From Rufibacter glacialis (GTDB lineage Bacteria > Bacteroidota > Bacteroidia > Cytophagales > Hymenobacteraceae), in the NCBI RefSeq assembly GCF_008271745.1, contig NZ_VKKZ01000022.1, positions 434,001 to 498,000 on the forward strand: a stretch of 64,000 nucleotides of DNA, read 5' to 3'. Made by a program: the position numbers and the translations under genes. The notes below the pieces were generated by a model. The model had not been told where the DNA came from, searched no databases, and saw only the letters and a program-made list of their open reading frames with translations. Below are positions 27,472 through 38,151 of this stretch, one piece after another (positions within the stretch are counted from its first letter, which is position 1; each line of letters begins with the position of its first letter).

Positions 27472-28884
27472 ATGGACACCACCTTCAGAACCGAACATGA
27501 TTTTCTGGGAGAAAAAGAGATTCCTAACTCCGTGTATTATGGGGTGCAGACCCTGCGAGCCTTAGAGAATTTCAATATCACCGGCATCACCAACGCCTCA
27601 GAGCCTCTTTTCATTGTCGCCTTCGCCTACGTGAAAAAGGCTGCCGCCATGGCCAACCGCGACCTGGGCGTGCTGGATCCTACAATAGCGGAAGCCATCA
27701 TGTTCGCCTGTGATGAATTGATTGCCGGCAAATACCGCGACCAGTTTGTAACCGACCTTATCCAGGGCGGGGCGGGTACCTCGGTGAACATGAACGCCAA
27801 TGAGGTCATCGCCAACATTGGCTTGGAGTACCTGGGGCACCAGAAGGGGCAATATACCTTCCTGCACCCCAACAACCACGTCAACTGCTCCCAATCCACC
27901 AACGACACCTATCCTACGGCTATCATGATGGCCCTGCACCTGAAAGTGGATGTTTACCTGCAGGCCCTGGTTGCCCTTCAGGAGTCATTCCTGAAAAAGG
28001 CCGAGGAATTCAAAAACGTGCTGAAAATGGGCCGAACCCAGCTGCAGGATGCCGTTCCTATGACGCTGGGCCAGGAGTTTCAGGGGTTTGCCACCACCCT
28101 GGGAGATGACATCAAACACCTGCGGGAAGCCCAATCTAAGCTTACCGAATGTAACATGGGTGCCACCGCCATCGGGACCAGCATCAATGCCCCGGAAGGG
28201 TACCCCGAGCTTTGCACCAAATACCTGGCCCAGATCACCAAACTGCCCATCACCCTGGCCCCCGACCTGGTGGAAGCCACCTCAGACATGGGGGCTTACG
28301 TGCTGGTGTCGGCTATGTTGAAACGGAGCGCCATCAAGATCTCCAAGATATGCAATGACCTGCGCCTGCTTTCCTCGGGTCCGCGCACAGGCCTCAATGA
28401 AATCAAACTACCCCCAATGCAGCCCGGTTCTTCCATCATGCCGGGTAAGGTGAATCCCGTAATTCCGGAGGTAGTGAACCAGACCGCTTTTTATGTGGTA
28501 GGGGCGGATGTGACCATCACCATGGCCGCCGAGGCCGGGCAGTTGCAGTTGAATGTGATGGAGCCGGTCATCGCCTTTAGCCTGTTCACGTCCATGAACT
28601 ACATGATCAACGCTATTAACACGCTTCGTCTCAAATGTATTGATGGGATTGAAGCCAACGTGGAGGTGTGCCGCGAAGAGGTTATGCGCAGCATAAGCAT
28701 TGTCACCGCCCTGAACCCAATCCTGGGGTACGAGACTTCGGCCTCCATTGCCAAAGAAGCCTTGGCCACCGGCAAGTCTATCCATGCTATTGTGGTGCAG
28801 GAAAGGGGCCTGATCACTCAGGAGAAATGGGATGAAATCTATTCATTTGAAAACATGGTCAACCCCGTGTTCATCAATGTGTAG
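27472..28884 (+). CDS. aspA: Aspartate ammonia-lyase
   Basis: A 470-aa protein of the fumarase/aspartase superfamily. It contains the signature GSSIMPGKVNPV (about residue 315), the TNDTYPTA substrate-binding region (about 143-150) and the aspartase-type start TFRTEHDFLGEKEIP. It deaminates L-aspartate to fumarate and ammonia in the cytoplasm, feeding aspartate carbon into the TCA cycle. ATG 27472 is chosen; a TTG at 27466 would add only two residues. The enzyme appears complete. Fumarase is the main alternative, but the GVQT and EHDFLGE features favour aspartase. Confidence 0.93.
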   Translation: MDTTFRTEHDFLGEKEIPNSVYYGVQTLRALENFNITGITNASEPLFIVAFAYVKKAAAMANRDLGVLDPTIAEAIMFACDELIAGKYRDQFVTDLIQGGAGTSVNMNANEVIANIGLEYLGHQKGQYTFLHPNNHVNCSQSTNDTYPTAIMMALHLKVDVYLQALVALQESFLKKAEEFKNVLKMGRTQLQDAVPMTLGQEFQGFATTLGDDIKHLREAQSKLTECNMGATAIGTSINAPEGYPELCTKYLAQITKLPITLAPDLVEATSDMGAYVLVSAMLKRSAIKISKICNDLRLLSSGPRTGLNEIKLPPMQPGSSIMPGKVNPVIPEVVNQTAFYVVGADVTITMAAEAGQLQLNVMEPVIAFSLFTSMNYMINAINTLRLKCIDGIEANVEVCREEVMRSISIVTALNPILGYETSASIAKEALATGKSIHAIVVQERGLITQEKWDEIYSFENMVNPVFINV

Positions 28885-29279
28885 GGAAGCGCTGTTTTTG
28901 TTTTCTTTTTTGTAAAACAAGGCCAAAATAGGTAGAGGAATGGCCTCCGGTGGTCTTTAAGCTTAGATCAGGCATTCTACACTTCTTTTAGGCATTGAAC
29001 AGAAGGTGGTTCCAAGCAAAGAAAGGAGTGGCGAAGAAGATAGGGGAGAAGATGGAGGTGAACGATTAAAGGACAGGTTCCAGAAGGAGGCAAGTGAGTT
29101 CCTTATTCGCCGAAGGGTTATCTCTGGCTCCATTCCTTTGTCATTAAAACTATAAGTTTAGATTTGGGAGAGTTGGGTATTTGTGAAGTTAAGATTCCCG
29201 GAGGAAACCTTAACTGGACTTGAAACTTTATCTTCCCTATGATCCTTATGGGAAAGAACATTCAGTTTGACAGCCTTAC
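28885..29279. other. Gap with one palindrome copy
   Basis: About 395 bp. A palindrome-family copy (28890-28929) lies directly after aspA and could serve as its 3' end. No ORF or clear promoter was found in the remainder. Confidence 0.55.
28890..28929. repeat. Dispersed palindrome, copy 9
   Basis: gctgtttttgttttctttt / ttgtaaaacaaggccaaaat, with the inner TTTTTGTAAAA loop typical of the family. Confidence 0.6.
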
Positions 29280-29531
29280 ATGTTAGAACATTCGCTATTC
29301 CGGAAACTTCCTCCTTGGGTTCAGGCCGAACTGCTCACGCAAAAAGGCGAAGCCCTGGCGTTGCGGCATTTCAATGGATGGTCTATCACCCTGCATCCGT
29401 ATGAAAATACGTTCGTGGAGGTTTGGGCAAAATTTGGGGTAGAGGTAGTGGGAACCTTCCATCAGGCTGTCTCCTACATGGACGTCATAGAGCCTTACCT
29501 CGCTGTCATGCCGGTGCCCGAAGGGACTTAG
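29280..29531 (+). CDS. Small protein of unknown function
   Basis: An 83-aa protein with helix-strand-strand-helix character and Trp-rich strands (GWSITLHPYENTFVEVWAKFG). No signal peptide or metal-binding motif is present. It ends 14 bp before a long perfect hairpin that serves as terminator. It stands alone between aspA and the giant adhesin gene; I do not recognise the family. Confidence 0.7.
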   Translation: MLEHSLFRKLPPWVQAELLTQKGEALALRHFNGWSITLHPYENTFVEVWAKFGVEVVGTFHQAVSYMDVIEPYLAVMPVPEGT

Positions 29532-29545
29532 AATTTTAGATCTTA

Positions 29546-29600
29546 CCCTAAACAGAACAGCCGTTGAGATTACGTATCTCAACGGCTGTTCTGTTTAGGG
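29546..29600. terminator. 25-bp-stem perfect hairpin
   Basis: Arms 29546-29570 and 29576-29600, loop tacgt; ends ccctaaacag / ctgtttaggg. It follows the 83-aa gene on the + strand. Its ends share the cctaaacag motif with the hairpin at 38152-38218. Confidence 0.85.
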
Positions 29601-29637
29601 CAATGTTGAAGGAAATGGAGGGTACAGGTAATTAAAA

Positions 29638-29663
29638 GCCCCTTGCTTGAAGAAGCAAGGGGC
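29638..29663 (-). terminator. Terminator of the MBG/YDG adhesin gene
   Basis: Perfect 11-bp arms gccccttgctt / aagcaaggggc with loop gaag; read on the minus strand it is followed by a TTTT run (aaaa at 29634-29637), just downstream of the adhesin stop. Confidence 0.85.
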
Positions 29664-29685
29664 ATTTAATAGGAGGGCTGGAAGG

Positions 29686-32600
29686 TTATTGTCTCATAAC
29701 GCGCAGGGTTTTCACCTTGTTGCTAGTGGACAATCTGATGATGTATACCCCCACGTTTGATGTTCTGGCATTCCAGGTAGCAGTGATGGTTTCACTGGAT
29801 CCTGCCTTGCCTTTTTGCAGGTGTTTCACCAACGCGCCCTTCATGTCATACACATCCAGGCTGTACTCCTCATTCTGGGTTACGCTGAATTCAACGGTAG
29901 CTTCGTCTGTGAGGGGGTTAGGGTAGGAAGTTAGTTTGGGCTCGGCTTTTGCTGCTTTCTCCGGAGCAGTGGCGATCACAGCTTTAGACGTGGTAGCTAC
30001 AGGGGTGGTTGGGGTGGAGCAAGCCATGGTTCCTCCTCCTTCCACAAACACTTTGCTGGTGGCATTCACTTGTTGTTTTACGGTGTTGCTTCCGGTCCAA
30101 TTGCTGGAGAACCAGATACCGCCCGCTTTCCTGAACAAGGTAATGGCTACCTGCTGATCGCAATTCCTCTGATAAGCTTCCATCTGGAAAGTGGAACCTC
30201 CCTCAATTGCCACAATGGATAAGTCATCCAGTTGTTCCACAATATTGGCTTTGGCACTGAAGTTTCCAGTAGCTGAACCATCTGGGGCTTTGGTTATATT
30301 CAAAGTTGCAATGGCATTGGTGGTGATCAGGTACGTGTGCAATTTGCTATCTAAGGTTCCGTCTGGCTTATAGTAGCTGCGGATCATTACCTTCGCTTTC
30401 CCCTTGGGAGAAGTGCCCGACTTGGTGTATTGGATATCAAACTGGTAGTCCGTGTTCATGCCTTCCTGTCCTTTGAGGTACCCATTGGAATTTTTATTCG
30501 TCATCTGGCTTCCGCCCACAATGAACCCACCCGGTACTGGTTTTGACACGGTGATGATGGCTTGCGCAGTGCTAGGCTGGTTGGTGTAGGCGCCACTTAC
30601 CCCCACGGCCACCTGGTAATCCATAGCGTTATTGGATCCTATGTCAAACTGGACAGTGGCAGTGGCAAAGCCCACCGACCCATCATTCACATCTACCAAG
30701 CCTACCGGCAAGTCTTTGGCACTAGGGATAGGCGTTAACGTGGTACCATTCACGTAATAGAAAGTAACTTTTGCGGCCCTTAAATCACCAGTGGGAGTGT
30801 TCACATCCTTAAGTGAGGCAATAAGGGTAACTGTTGCTTTACTGGAAGTGCTGCTAGTGGTCCAGGCAAAAACATCTCCGGTATAGAAACCTGCATTGAC
30901 ATCCCTGGCAGAGGCATCTCTTGGGGTTACTGTTAGGGCCTTGCTACCATTGCTACCTGAATAATTGCTGTTGGTGGCAGAAAAGGTGGCAGTTAGGTTG
31001 TAGTTGCTAGGTAATTCAGCCACCTGCTTTATCAAGGTTGCTTGAACGGAACCATCTGAAGAACCAGGAACTGGAACAACGGCTACCGTACCATAAATGA
31101 CGCTCCCAATTTTGAATTCAACGGAACCGGTTAAGGCACTGCCTGTATTCAAAGGGGTGATCTTAGCGGTCATGGTCAGGTTATCCATGAATCTTACTTG
31201 ACCGGCGCTGGTAACCAAAGTGGTGGTAGTGCTGGCTTTTGTAATTTGGGCGGTGGTAGAGGTGGTAGGGTTAGGTAAAGTATAGTTACCAGCATCTGCT
31301 CCCCCAGTGATAGCTATGCCATTGATAACTACTGCTTTATTCGTGCCTACTGTTGGGTCAGAGAAGGAGGCTGAAGCATACCCTATATTCAAGGCATCAC
31401 CGGCCACTCTGTTGTCATTAAGTGTGGCAGTAGCGGTGGTAGTACCATCATACACTTTGTCCTTTCCTGTTGCATTTACCATCAGGTCACGGGTGGTAAT
31501 AGTGGCTGTAGTGGTAGCTATTGAAGTTAAGCTGTAGTTCCCTACACCAGTTCCTGCCAGAGAAGCACCCGTTAAGGTTACGGTTTTATTATTGGCAACA
31601 TTCTTATCACTGAAAGCAGCGGAGCCCCCGGTTAAGCTAACCGAAGCTGCATCAGTCGGTATCACGCCATTCAAGGACCGTCCTGTAACCATTGCATTGG
31701 CTAAACCATCATACACTTTGTCGGAAGCCGTGAAGGAGCCGCTGATAAGTTTGGCTGTAATTGCTCCGGAGGCAGCAATGCTAGCCATGCTATAATTCGC
31801 CGCAAGCCCTCCTTCCGTGCCATTGGCTAGTACATAAGAGATGGAAGTAGCTTTGGCAGCACCTACATTGGCATTTTCGAAGTTGGCAGCAACAGGGGTG
31901 ATCACCAATGTCTCTGAATTTACCAATCCTGTTACTACCCCCAAGGACACGGTGCCTGTGGCAGCGGAACCATCATATACCTTTGAAGCAACAGTGGAGG
32001 AGGCTGTCAAGGCTTTCTGGTTGATAGTTGCTGAAGTAGAAGCGGTGGCATTGGCCAGATAGTTGCCGGCATCGTCACCTGATTTGCTTACGGTAGCGGA
32101 TATTCCTTTGGCCGTTCCTGCGTTTTTGTCATTGAATAAGCCATTGGAGGCACTTACCGTTACTTTGTCGCCAGTAACCAATCCGTTGGTAATGGAAGCT
32201 GATACTACGGCACTCGCGTTACCGTCGTACACTTTATCTTGTGCAGAAATACTGATGACAAGGTCCTTCGAAGTGATGTCCGCCAAGGCAGTGGCCACTG
32301 AGGTTAGCCTGTAATTGGCGGCCTGAACTCCAGCCAGAGCTGCGCCAGACAAGGTCACCGTCTTTCCGCTGGCCACGTTCTTGTCTGAGAAGGCAGCTGT
32401 GCCGCCAGATAAAGTGACTGCGTCAGTTCCTTCCACGCCCACCAGTTGCCGGTTGCTAGCAGCCGCATTTGTATTACCGTCATACACTTTGGTTGCAGAT
32501 GCGAACGTGCCTGTAATGTCTTTGGCGGTGATGTTGGCAGTGGCTGTGTTTACGGCAGCCAGGGTGTAGTTGCCCGCGGCAGCGCCAGCCAGGGCGGCTC

Positions 32601-35600
32601 CAGTCAAGGTCACCGTCTTGCCGGTGCCCACATTCTTGTCAGCGAAGGCGGCCGTGCCCCCTGTCAGGGTCACCGCGTCTGATCCTACCAGGCCCCCCAG
32701 GCTGCGGGCGGTCACGGTGGCGTCAGCGGTACCGTCATAGGTTTTGCTGGCCGCCAAGAAGGAACCCGTTACTTCCTTGGCAGTGATAGCGAACTTGTTA
32801 CCGCCGCCCAGGAGGCTCAGGCTGTAATTAGTTCCGGCAGTTAGAGAACCTAGGGTATAGGCGTATTGGCCCACTCCGGCTCCGGCTTCGCGCGCTAAAT
32901 TTCCAGAGAAGCTATTGCCAGTAAGTAGAGACTCGCTTGCGGTGTAAGTGAAGGTGGGATCAGCAGCTCCGTACACCTTCGTTTGGCCAGCGATGGGCGT
33001 TACCGTAATGGCTTTCGGGGTGATGTTGGCCGTAGTGGTAGCGGTGGCAGTGGCCAGCCTGTAGTTACCTGCGGCTGGGCCGGTTAAGGTAAGGCCTGTT
33101 GCTGTCACTGTCTTGCCGTTTCCGGCTGCCGCCGAGGCAAAAGAAGCCGTGCCACTGGTGCCCAGACTCACGTTGCTGGCGTCAGCAGACAGCACCCCAG
33201 CCAATGCACGGGTTAGGACGACGGCAGTAGCGTTACCATCGTACTCTTTGTTGTCTGCCGTGAAGGAGGCGGATACCTCCTTAGCGGTGATGGCGAAAGT
33301 TGCCAGGGGGGAAGCATTGGTCAGGTTCAGGCTATAGTTGATACCAGCCGACAGGGAGCCTAGAGTATAGGCATAGGTCCCCACGTTGTTTCCGGGCTCA
33401 CGGCCCAGAGCACCCGACAGGGTAATTCCAGCTAGTGGCTGCTCACTCAAGGTGTAAGTGAAGGCTTGATCCTCTTCGCCATAGACTTTGGTCAGAGCGT
33501 TCGGCACTACCGTTACCTGCTTGGCGGTGATTTCCCCCGAGGCAGCCAGAGGAGCCATGCTGTAGTTGGCAGCAAGGCCTCCATTGGTCCCATTAGCCAG
33601 TGTGTAACTGATGGATGTGGCTTTGGTAGTACCCACGTTGGCGTCTACGTAGTTGCTGGCTGTAGGAATAATGGCCAGGGTCTCAGAGTCCACTAGCCCC
33701 GAAACGGTACCCAGGGTAACTGAGCCGGCAGCGGCGGAGCCGTTGTAGACTTTAGAGGCTACCGTGGAGGCAGCCGTCAAGGACTTAGCGCCAATGCTGG
33801 CGGAAGTCGAATTCACTGTGGCAAGGCGGTAGTTGCCAGCCGCAGCCCCGGCTAAGGTGGCATCAGAAAGAGTCACTGTTTTAGCCTCTCCCACATTCTT
33901 GTCAGCGAAGGTGGCCGTTCCTCCGTTCAGAGTAACTGCGTCAGAGCCAATTACGCCTATTAGTTGGCGGTTGGTGGCAGCTGCGTCCGGGTTGCCGTCA
34001 TATATTTTGTTAGCCGAAGCGAAAGTTCCGGTGATGTCTTTGGCGGTGATGGCAAACTTGTTACTGCCGTCTAAGCTCAGGCTGTAGTTGGTTCCAGCGG
34101 ACAAATTCCCCAGGGAGTAGGAGTAAGTATTCACGTCCTCCCCAGGTGTGCGTGCCAGCTTAGTAGTTCCGAAGGCGCTTTCGCCCAGACCGGCATTGTT
34201 GCCAAAAGTAAATGTAGGTTCTGGTGTTCCGTAAACTTTGCTTTGATTGGGAATCGGGGTCACCAGCACCGGTTTTGGGTTTATTTCCCCTGTGGTAGCA
34301 AAAGGTGCCATGGCGTAATTAGAGGCTTTTCCACCATTTGCACCATCTGCCAGGATATAGGTAATGGTAGTGGCTTTTGCACTTCCCACGTTGGCATCAC
34401 TGAAATTACTTGCCTGGGGCGTAATGGTTAACGTTTCAGTCCCCACCATACCTGTTACCGCTCCCAGGGAAACTGTGCCCGGAGCAGGAGAGCCGTTGTA
34501 CTCTTTTGAAGCTACTAAGGAAGTAGCTCTTAGGTTTTGAGGTGTGACTATTAAATCAGCAGCATCACTTGTTGTTGTTTGAGAAGGTGTACAAGCAGAT
34601 AACACCACTCTATACTTCCTTCCACTCATTTCAACTCCTGGCTTGGCCAAAGTCAATGTGGAAGTAGTTACTCCAGAATAAATGTCATTATTAGAAATGT
34701 TTGACCAAACAATTGGCGATCCAGTACCTACTTGCCACTGATAGGATTCTACTCCCGTGGCATTTATCGTGAATGTTGCGTTATCACCATACGTCTTTGC
34801 CTGATGTACAGGTTGGCCGCTTGTTAATGTGGTTATGGTTGGGGCATTACAAAGGTTACTTATAATAAAAGGATTACTTAAAGCATTAGTTAACGACGGT
34901 GATCCTGTAACTGAAGCTGTTAAATTATAGGAGCCAGCAGGGGAAACCGTGATATTATTAAATGTTGCCAAACCACTTGAACTAGTGGAAACAGATGTTG
35001 TTCCGCCTAAAGCGCCAGAATTATTTATTGTTAATCCAACAGTTCTAGTGCCAGAAACTGAATTGCCAAATTGGTCTTGAACCTGAGTTGTTAGAGCAGG
35101 TGAAATAGCTACACCAGTATGTGCATTGCTTGGCTGCTGAACAAATGCTAATTTTGATGGTACACCTGCAGTTTGCGTAATTGAGGCTAAACTTGTAGGA
35201 GAAGTAGCACCTGCTATACTTCCATTAAAAGACAATGTAATGGTACCAGTATTCGGAATAGTATTCCCATTTACAGGTCTAATATTAACATTATTGATGA
35301 TAATTATGTCGCTTGTACTAGTACCAATGACTTTAACCGGAATAGTTATTGTTCTTGGAGTATAACTTATAGTTCCAAAACTTGTTATATCACTACTAGT
35401 TCCCGAAGCAGAAACACCACTTTGCTGAAACTCCCAACCGTTTTGTGCCGTCAATACTAATTGAGTAACGTTGGTACTGATATTGCCTCTATTTCCATTA
35501 CCAGGTCCCTCAGAAATACGAACGCTACCATTAGCTGTAGTCCCGATTAAAGTATAAGCTGGTGTAACGGCATCTGCTGCTTTGTCTGCAGAAATATTGA

Positions 35601-36060
35601 GACTTATTGGGAGTGATGAATTCCCACCTACAGAAAGTGCTACATCATCAGTAAAATGGGTTAATGCCAGATAGCCCGTTTGCTTTCCAACCACAGAGAC
35701 ATCAAACGCAACACCCAAATGCCTTAACTCAATTGGATATTCTATTCTCCAATTGCCCATTGCATCCACTACCACCCCATGGAAATCATGCTGATGCTCT
35801 AGGTGATAAGCCGGAGTTTCTTCAAAATGTACATCAACCTGCGTGTCTTTCGTCCAGCCGGTGCCGGTAATGATTGCCACTTCACCAGGAGCATAATCAT
35901 CTTTATCTGATTTGACTGTAGGCACTGGCAGCCCAGCAGCTGCGTAGGCATTTGTTTGGGCGAAAGCACCTCCTGAAAGGAAGAGACTAAAGAACAGGAA
36001 GAGCAGGAGGCCATTACGTCTGCTTTGAGTCCAGGAGAATGGTAGTAGAGTTTCATTCAT
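29686..36060 (-). CDS. Giant MBG/YDG-repeat cell-surface protein with type IX sorting domain
   Basis: A 2124-aa protein. The N-terminal signal peptide ends near GGAFAQ (residue 35). It is followed by a KSDKDDYAPGE strand domain like bacterial surface Ig-like modules, then a Ser/Thr-rich region and an immunoglobulin-like part with NGALGGTTSVST. From about residue 500 to 1530 there are 13 tandem modules of about 75-88 aa. I count ten YDG-type (KxYDGxxxA…GNY) and three MBG-type (TKVYG…FTY…REPG). Two Ig-like repeats follow, then the type A sorting domain (SYPNPLTDEATVEFS, YDMKGALVKHL, GVYIIRLS). It is exported through the T9SS and probably acts in adhesion or biofilm. The first ~500 codons (34.5-36.06 kb) look more AT-rich than the repeats. 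Confidence 0.9.
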   Translation of the reverse strand: MNETLLPFSWTQSRRNGLLLFLFFSLFLSGGAFAQTNAYAAAGLPVPTVKSDKDDYAPGEVAIITGTGWTKDTQVDVHFEETPAYHLEHQHDFHGVVVDAMGNWRIEYPIELRHLGVAFDVSVVGKQTGYLALTHFTDDVALSVGGNSSLPISLNISADKAADAVTPAYTLIGTTANGSVRISEGPGNGNRGNISTNVTQLVLTAQNGWEFQQSGVSASGTSSDITSFGTISYTPRTITIPVKVIGTSTSDIIIINNVNIRPVNGNTIPNTGTITLSFNGSIAGATSPTSLASITQTAGVPSKLAFVQQPSNAHTGVAISPALTTQVQDQFGNSVSGTRTVGLTINNSGALGGTTSVSTSSSGLATFNNITVSPAGSYNLTASVTGSPSLTNALSNPFIISNLCNAPTITTLTSGQPVHQAKTYGDNATFTINATGVESYQWQVGTGSPIVWSNISNNDIYSGVTTSTLTLAKPGVEMSGRKYRVVLSACTPSQTTTSDAADLIVTPQNLRATSLVASKEYNGSPAPGTVSLGAVTGMVGTETLTITPQASNFSDANVGSAKATTITYILADGANGGKASNYAMAPFATTGEINPKPVLVTPIPNQSKVYGTPEPTFTFGNNAGLGESAFGTTKLARTPGEDVNTYSYSLGNLSAGTNYSLSLDGSNKFAITAKDITGTFASANKIYDGNPDAAATNRQLIGVIGSDAVTLNGGTATFADKNVGEAKTVTLSDATLAGAAAGNYRLATVNSTSASIGAKSLTAASTVASKVYNGSAAAGSVTLGTVSGLVDSETLAIIPTASNYVDANVGTTKATSISYTLANGTNGGLAANYSMAPLAASGEITAKQVTVVPNALTKVYGEEDQAFTYTLSEQPLAGITLSGALGREPGNNVGTYAYTLGSLSAGINYSLNLTNASPLATFAITAKEVSASFTADNKEYDGNATAVVLTRALAGVLSADASNVSLGTSGTASFASAAAGNGKTVTATGLTLTGPAAGNYRLATATATTTANITPKAITVTPIAGQTKVYGAADPTFTYTASESLLTGNSFSGNLAREAGAGVGQYAYTLGSLTAGTNYSLSLLGGGNKFAITAKEVTGSFLAASKTYDGTADATVTARSLGGLVGSDAVTLTGGTAAFADKNVGTGKTVTLTGAALAGAAAGNYTLAAVNTATANITAKDITGTFASATKVYDGNTNAAASNRQLVGVEGTDAVTLSGGTAAFSDKNVASGKTVTLSGAALAGVQAANYRLTSVATALADITSKDLVISISAQDKVYDGNASAVVSASITNGLVTGDKVTVSASNGLFNDKNAGTAKGISATVSKSGDDAGNYLANATASTSATINQKALTASSTVASKVYDGSAATGTVSLGVVTGLVNSETLVITPVAANFENANVGAAKATSISYVLANGTEGGLAANYSMASIAASGAITAKLISGSFTASDKVYDGLANAMVTGRSLNGVIPTDAASVSLTGGSAAFSDKNVANNKTVTLTGASLAGTGVGNYSLTSIATTTATITTRDLMVNATGKDKVYDGTTTATATLNDNRVAGDALNIGYASASFSDPTVGTNKAVVINGIAITGGADAGNYTLPNPTTSTTAQITKASTTTTLVTSAGQVRFMDNLTMTAKITPLNTGSALTGSVEFKIGSVIYGTVAVVPVPGSSDGSVQATLIKQVAELPSNYNLTATFSATNSNYSGSNGSKALTVTPRDASARDVNAGFYTGDVFAWTTSSTSSKATVTLIASLKDVNTPTGDLRAAKVTFYYVNGTTLTPIPSAKDLPVGLVDVNDGSVGFATATVQFDIGSNNAMDYQVAVGVSGAYTNQPSTAQAIITVSKPVPGGFIVGGSQMTNKNSNGYLKGQEGMNTDYQFDIQYTKSGTSPKGKAKVMIRSYYKPDGTLDSKLHTYLITTNAIATLNITKAPDGSATGNFSAKANIVEQLDDLSIVAIEGGSTFQMEAYQRNCDQQVAITLFRKAGGIWFSSNWTGSNTVKQQVNATSKVFVEGGGTMACSTPTTPVATTSKAVIATAPEKAAKAEPKLTSYPNPLTDEATVEFSVTQNEEYSLDVYDMKGALVKHLQKGKAGSSETITATWNARTSNVGVYIIRLSTSNKVKTLRVMRQ

Positions 36061-36890
36061 AATATGTAGCGTTGATTAGGTGAGAAGTCTTAGAAGGGAA
36101 TTTTATGTTATGCAAATTTAATTTTACCAATAAAAAATATAGGTATTATTCGATGAAGTGTTGATTTAACTAGTTGAATAATAGTATTCAAAGGATAAGT
36201 ATAACTTATGTGGTATAAATTCTTTTTGATTTTGTAAATCATTCAACCACTGACTATTAGGAATCATTAATCTCCTCCTGGAAGTCACAAAGAAGAAAGA
36301 GGAAATGAAAAGGCTGGGAGGAAAAGTAAACCTTGAGGGTGATCAGGAAAAGCAAAGCTTTACTGATGGGAGGTGAACCAGGTAAAATGTCTCTTAAACT
36401 CTGGGTTTTTACCGCTTTCAAAATATGCATCCTTTGGCCTCCCAATATTTCTATCCTGACAGGTCTGGGAGGAATTTTTACAATTCCTTTCTATATAAAC
36501 CTACCACCTGCGGTAGTGGCGCCACCTCCATTTTTTTAGAATTAGGAAAAATGCTTAAGTATTTATTCCGTGGTTTGTGAAACTCTACTATAGCGCTGCC
36601 TGTTTAAGAAGAGCAAGCAAGAGGAACAGTTCCTACCCTCCAAGATTTTAATGACCTTAGATAGGTATCTTTAGAGGTTCACTTCTTTTCACCTATTCGC
36701 TTTCCTGGTCTTTGCCTACCATTATTGGCAAGAACTGGATGATCATCTGTCCTCATGGAGTTCTTTTTTAACAAAAGGAGGGTAAACAAGTTGCTTATTT
36801 TTTGATTCATGTAATTGCAGAGGTTGAGGCCTGGAATTCCACAGTCATTGATAACCCATTGCTTTTCATCCCTCAATCAATTCCGCATTC
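36061..36890. other. Divergent AT-rich gap, no feature found
   Basis: About 830 bp between the adhesin gene and the desaturase gene. The half next to the adhesin is very AT-rich. Several short ORFs appear (for example 36333-36539), none with coding character. Promoters for both flanking genes should lie here but could not be placed. No palindrome-family copy was found. Confidence 0.5.
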
Positions 36891-38027
36891 ATGTCACAAA
36901 AAGTAAAATTCATCAATAAAAACCAGTCAGCTTTCTTTGCGACTGTCCGGCAGCGGGTAGAAACCTCTTTCAAAGAAAAGGGGCTTTCAAAAAATGGCAA
37001 CGGCGCCATGTGGGGGAAAACCGCCTTCTTTGTCCTAGGCTTCTTTTCTCTGTACTTGCTCATTTTGTCGGGGTGGTTTGGTGCTTGGGCCATGCTGGGC
37101 TTGACCTTGGCCCTGGGGGCTTTTGCGGCCTTTATTGGCTTTAACGTTTGCCATGACGCCATTCATGGATCCTTCTCCCAGCATGCACGCGTCAATAAAG
37201 GCTTGAGTTTCCTTTTCCACTTGGTGGGCGCCAACCCTTACGTATGGAACATCACGCACAACATTGTTCACCACACCTACACCAACATACCGGGCCATGA
37301 TGAGGACATTGAGGTGGCGCCTGGCCTTATCAGGTTAGATGCGAGCGAAAAGGTGAATGGTATTCAGCGGTACCAGCACTTGTACGCCTTTTGGTTGTAT
37401 GGACTAGCCTCGCTTTCCTGGGTTCTCAGAAAAGATTACATCAAGTTCTTCAAAAAGAATATTGGTCAGCATACCGCCCAACACCCAAGAATAGAATACT
37501 TCAACCTGTTCTTTTACAAGATCCTGCACTACGTGATTTTCATTGCCATTCCCTTAGTGGTGTTGAACCTGACGTGGTGGCAAGCTGCCCTGGGGTTCCT
37601 GGTGATGCACATGGCAGAGGGCATGGTGATGGGCTTGGTCTTCCAATTGGCCCACGTGGTAGAAGGAACAGATTTTCCGGTGCCAAATGAACAAGGTAAC
37701 GTGGAAGAGGCCTGGGCCGAGCACCAAATGCGCACCACGGCAAATTTTGCCCCTACCAGCGCCCTAGCTAGTTTCTTCTTAGGCGGGTTGAACCGACAAA
37801 TTGAACACCACCTTTTTCCCAAAGTTTGTCATATTCACTACCCTGCTATTGCGGTGATTGTGCGGCAAACGGCCCAAGAGTTTAACTTGCCTTATATTGA
37901 AAGCCCTACCTTTGTCTCCGCCATCCAGTCCCATTACCGCATGCTAAAAAAGCTAGGTAAAGAAGCCTATCACCTTCAAGCCCAGGAAGAGGAGAGTCAA
38001 AACAGCAAAAGACTTTTCGCTGCCTGA
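36891..38027 (+). CDS. Membrane fatty acid desaturase (acyl-lipid/acyl-CoA type)
   Basis: A 378-aa integral-membrane di-iron desaturase. The three histidine boxes are HDAIH (88-92), HNIVHH (123-128) and NRQIEHHLF near 305. The Q/N-x-x-H-H third box with Gln/Glu before it matches the linoleoyl-CoA (delta-6-like) group. Hydrophobic segments lie at about 45-85 and 190-235. The enzyme would introduce a double bond in membrane fatty acids, for example in adaptation to cold. Start ATG 36891 fits the family. It stands alone, followed by a perfect 32-bp hairpin. Confidence 0.92.
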   Translation: MSQKVKFINKNQSAFFATVRQRVETSFKEKGLSKNGNGAMWGKTAFFVLGFFSLYLLILSGWFGAWAMLGLTLALGAFAAFIGFNVCHDAIHGSFSQHARVNKGLSFLFHLVGANPYVWNITHNIVHHTYTNIPGHDEDIEVAPGLIRLDASEKVNGIQRYQHLYAFWLYGLASLSWVLRKDYIKFFKKNIGQHTAQHPRIEYFNLFFYKILHYVIFIAIPLVVLNLTWWQAALGFLVMHMAEGMVMGLVFQLAHVVEGTDFPVPNEQGNVEEAWAEHQMRTTANFAPTSALASFFLGGLNRQIEHHLFPKVCHIHYPAIAVIVRQTAQEFNLPYIESPTFVSAIQSHYRMLKKLGKEAYHLQAQEEESQNSKRLFAA

Positions 38028-38151
38028 GCCGGGAGTGAACAAAAGGAAAAAAGCGTGGACACTTACGCGTCATTCAAAAACTTGATTTTGTAGAAGTATC
38101 CAAGGTCACCCTCCTGAGGTGGCCATTAATTGATCCGTTTTAACCCTTCCC

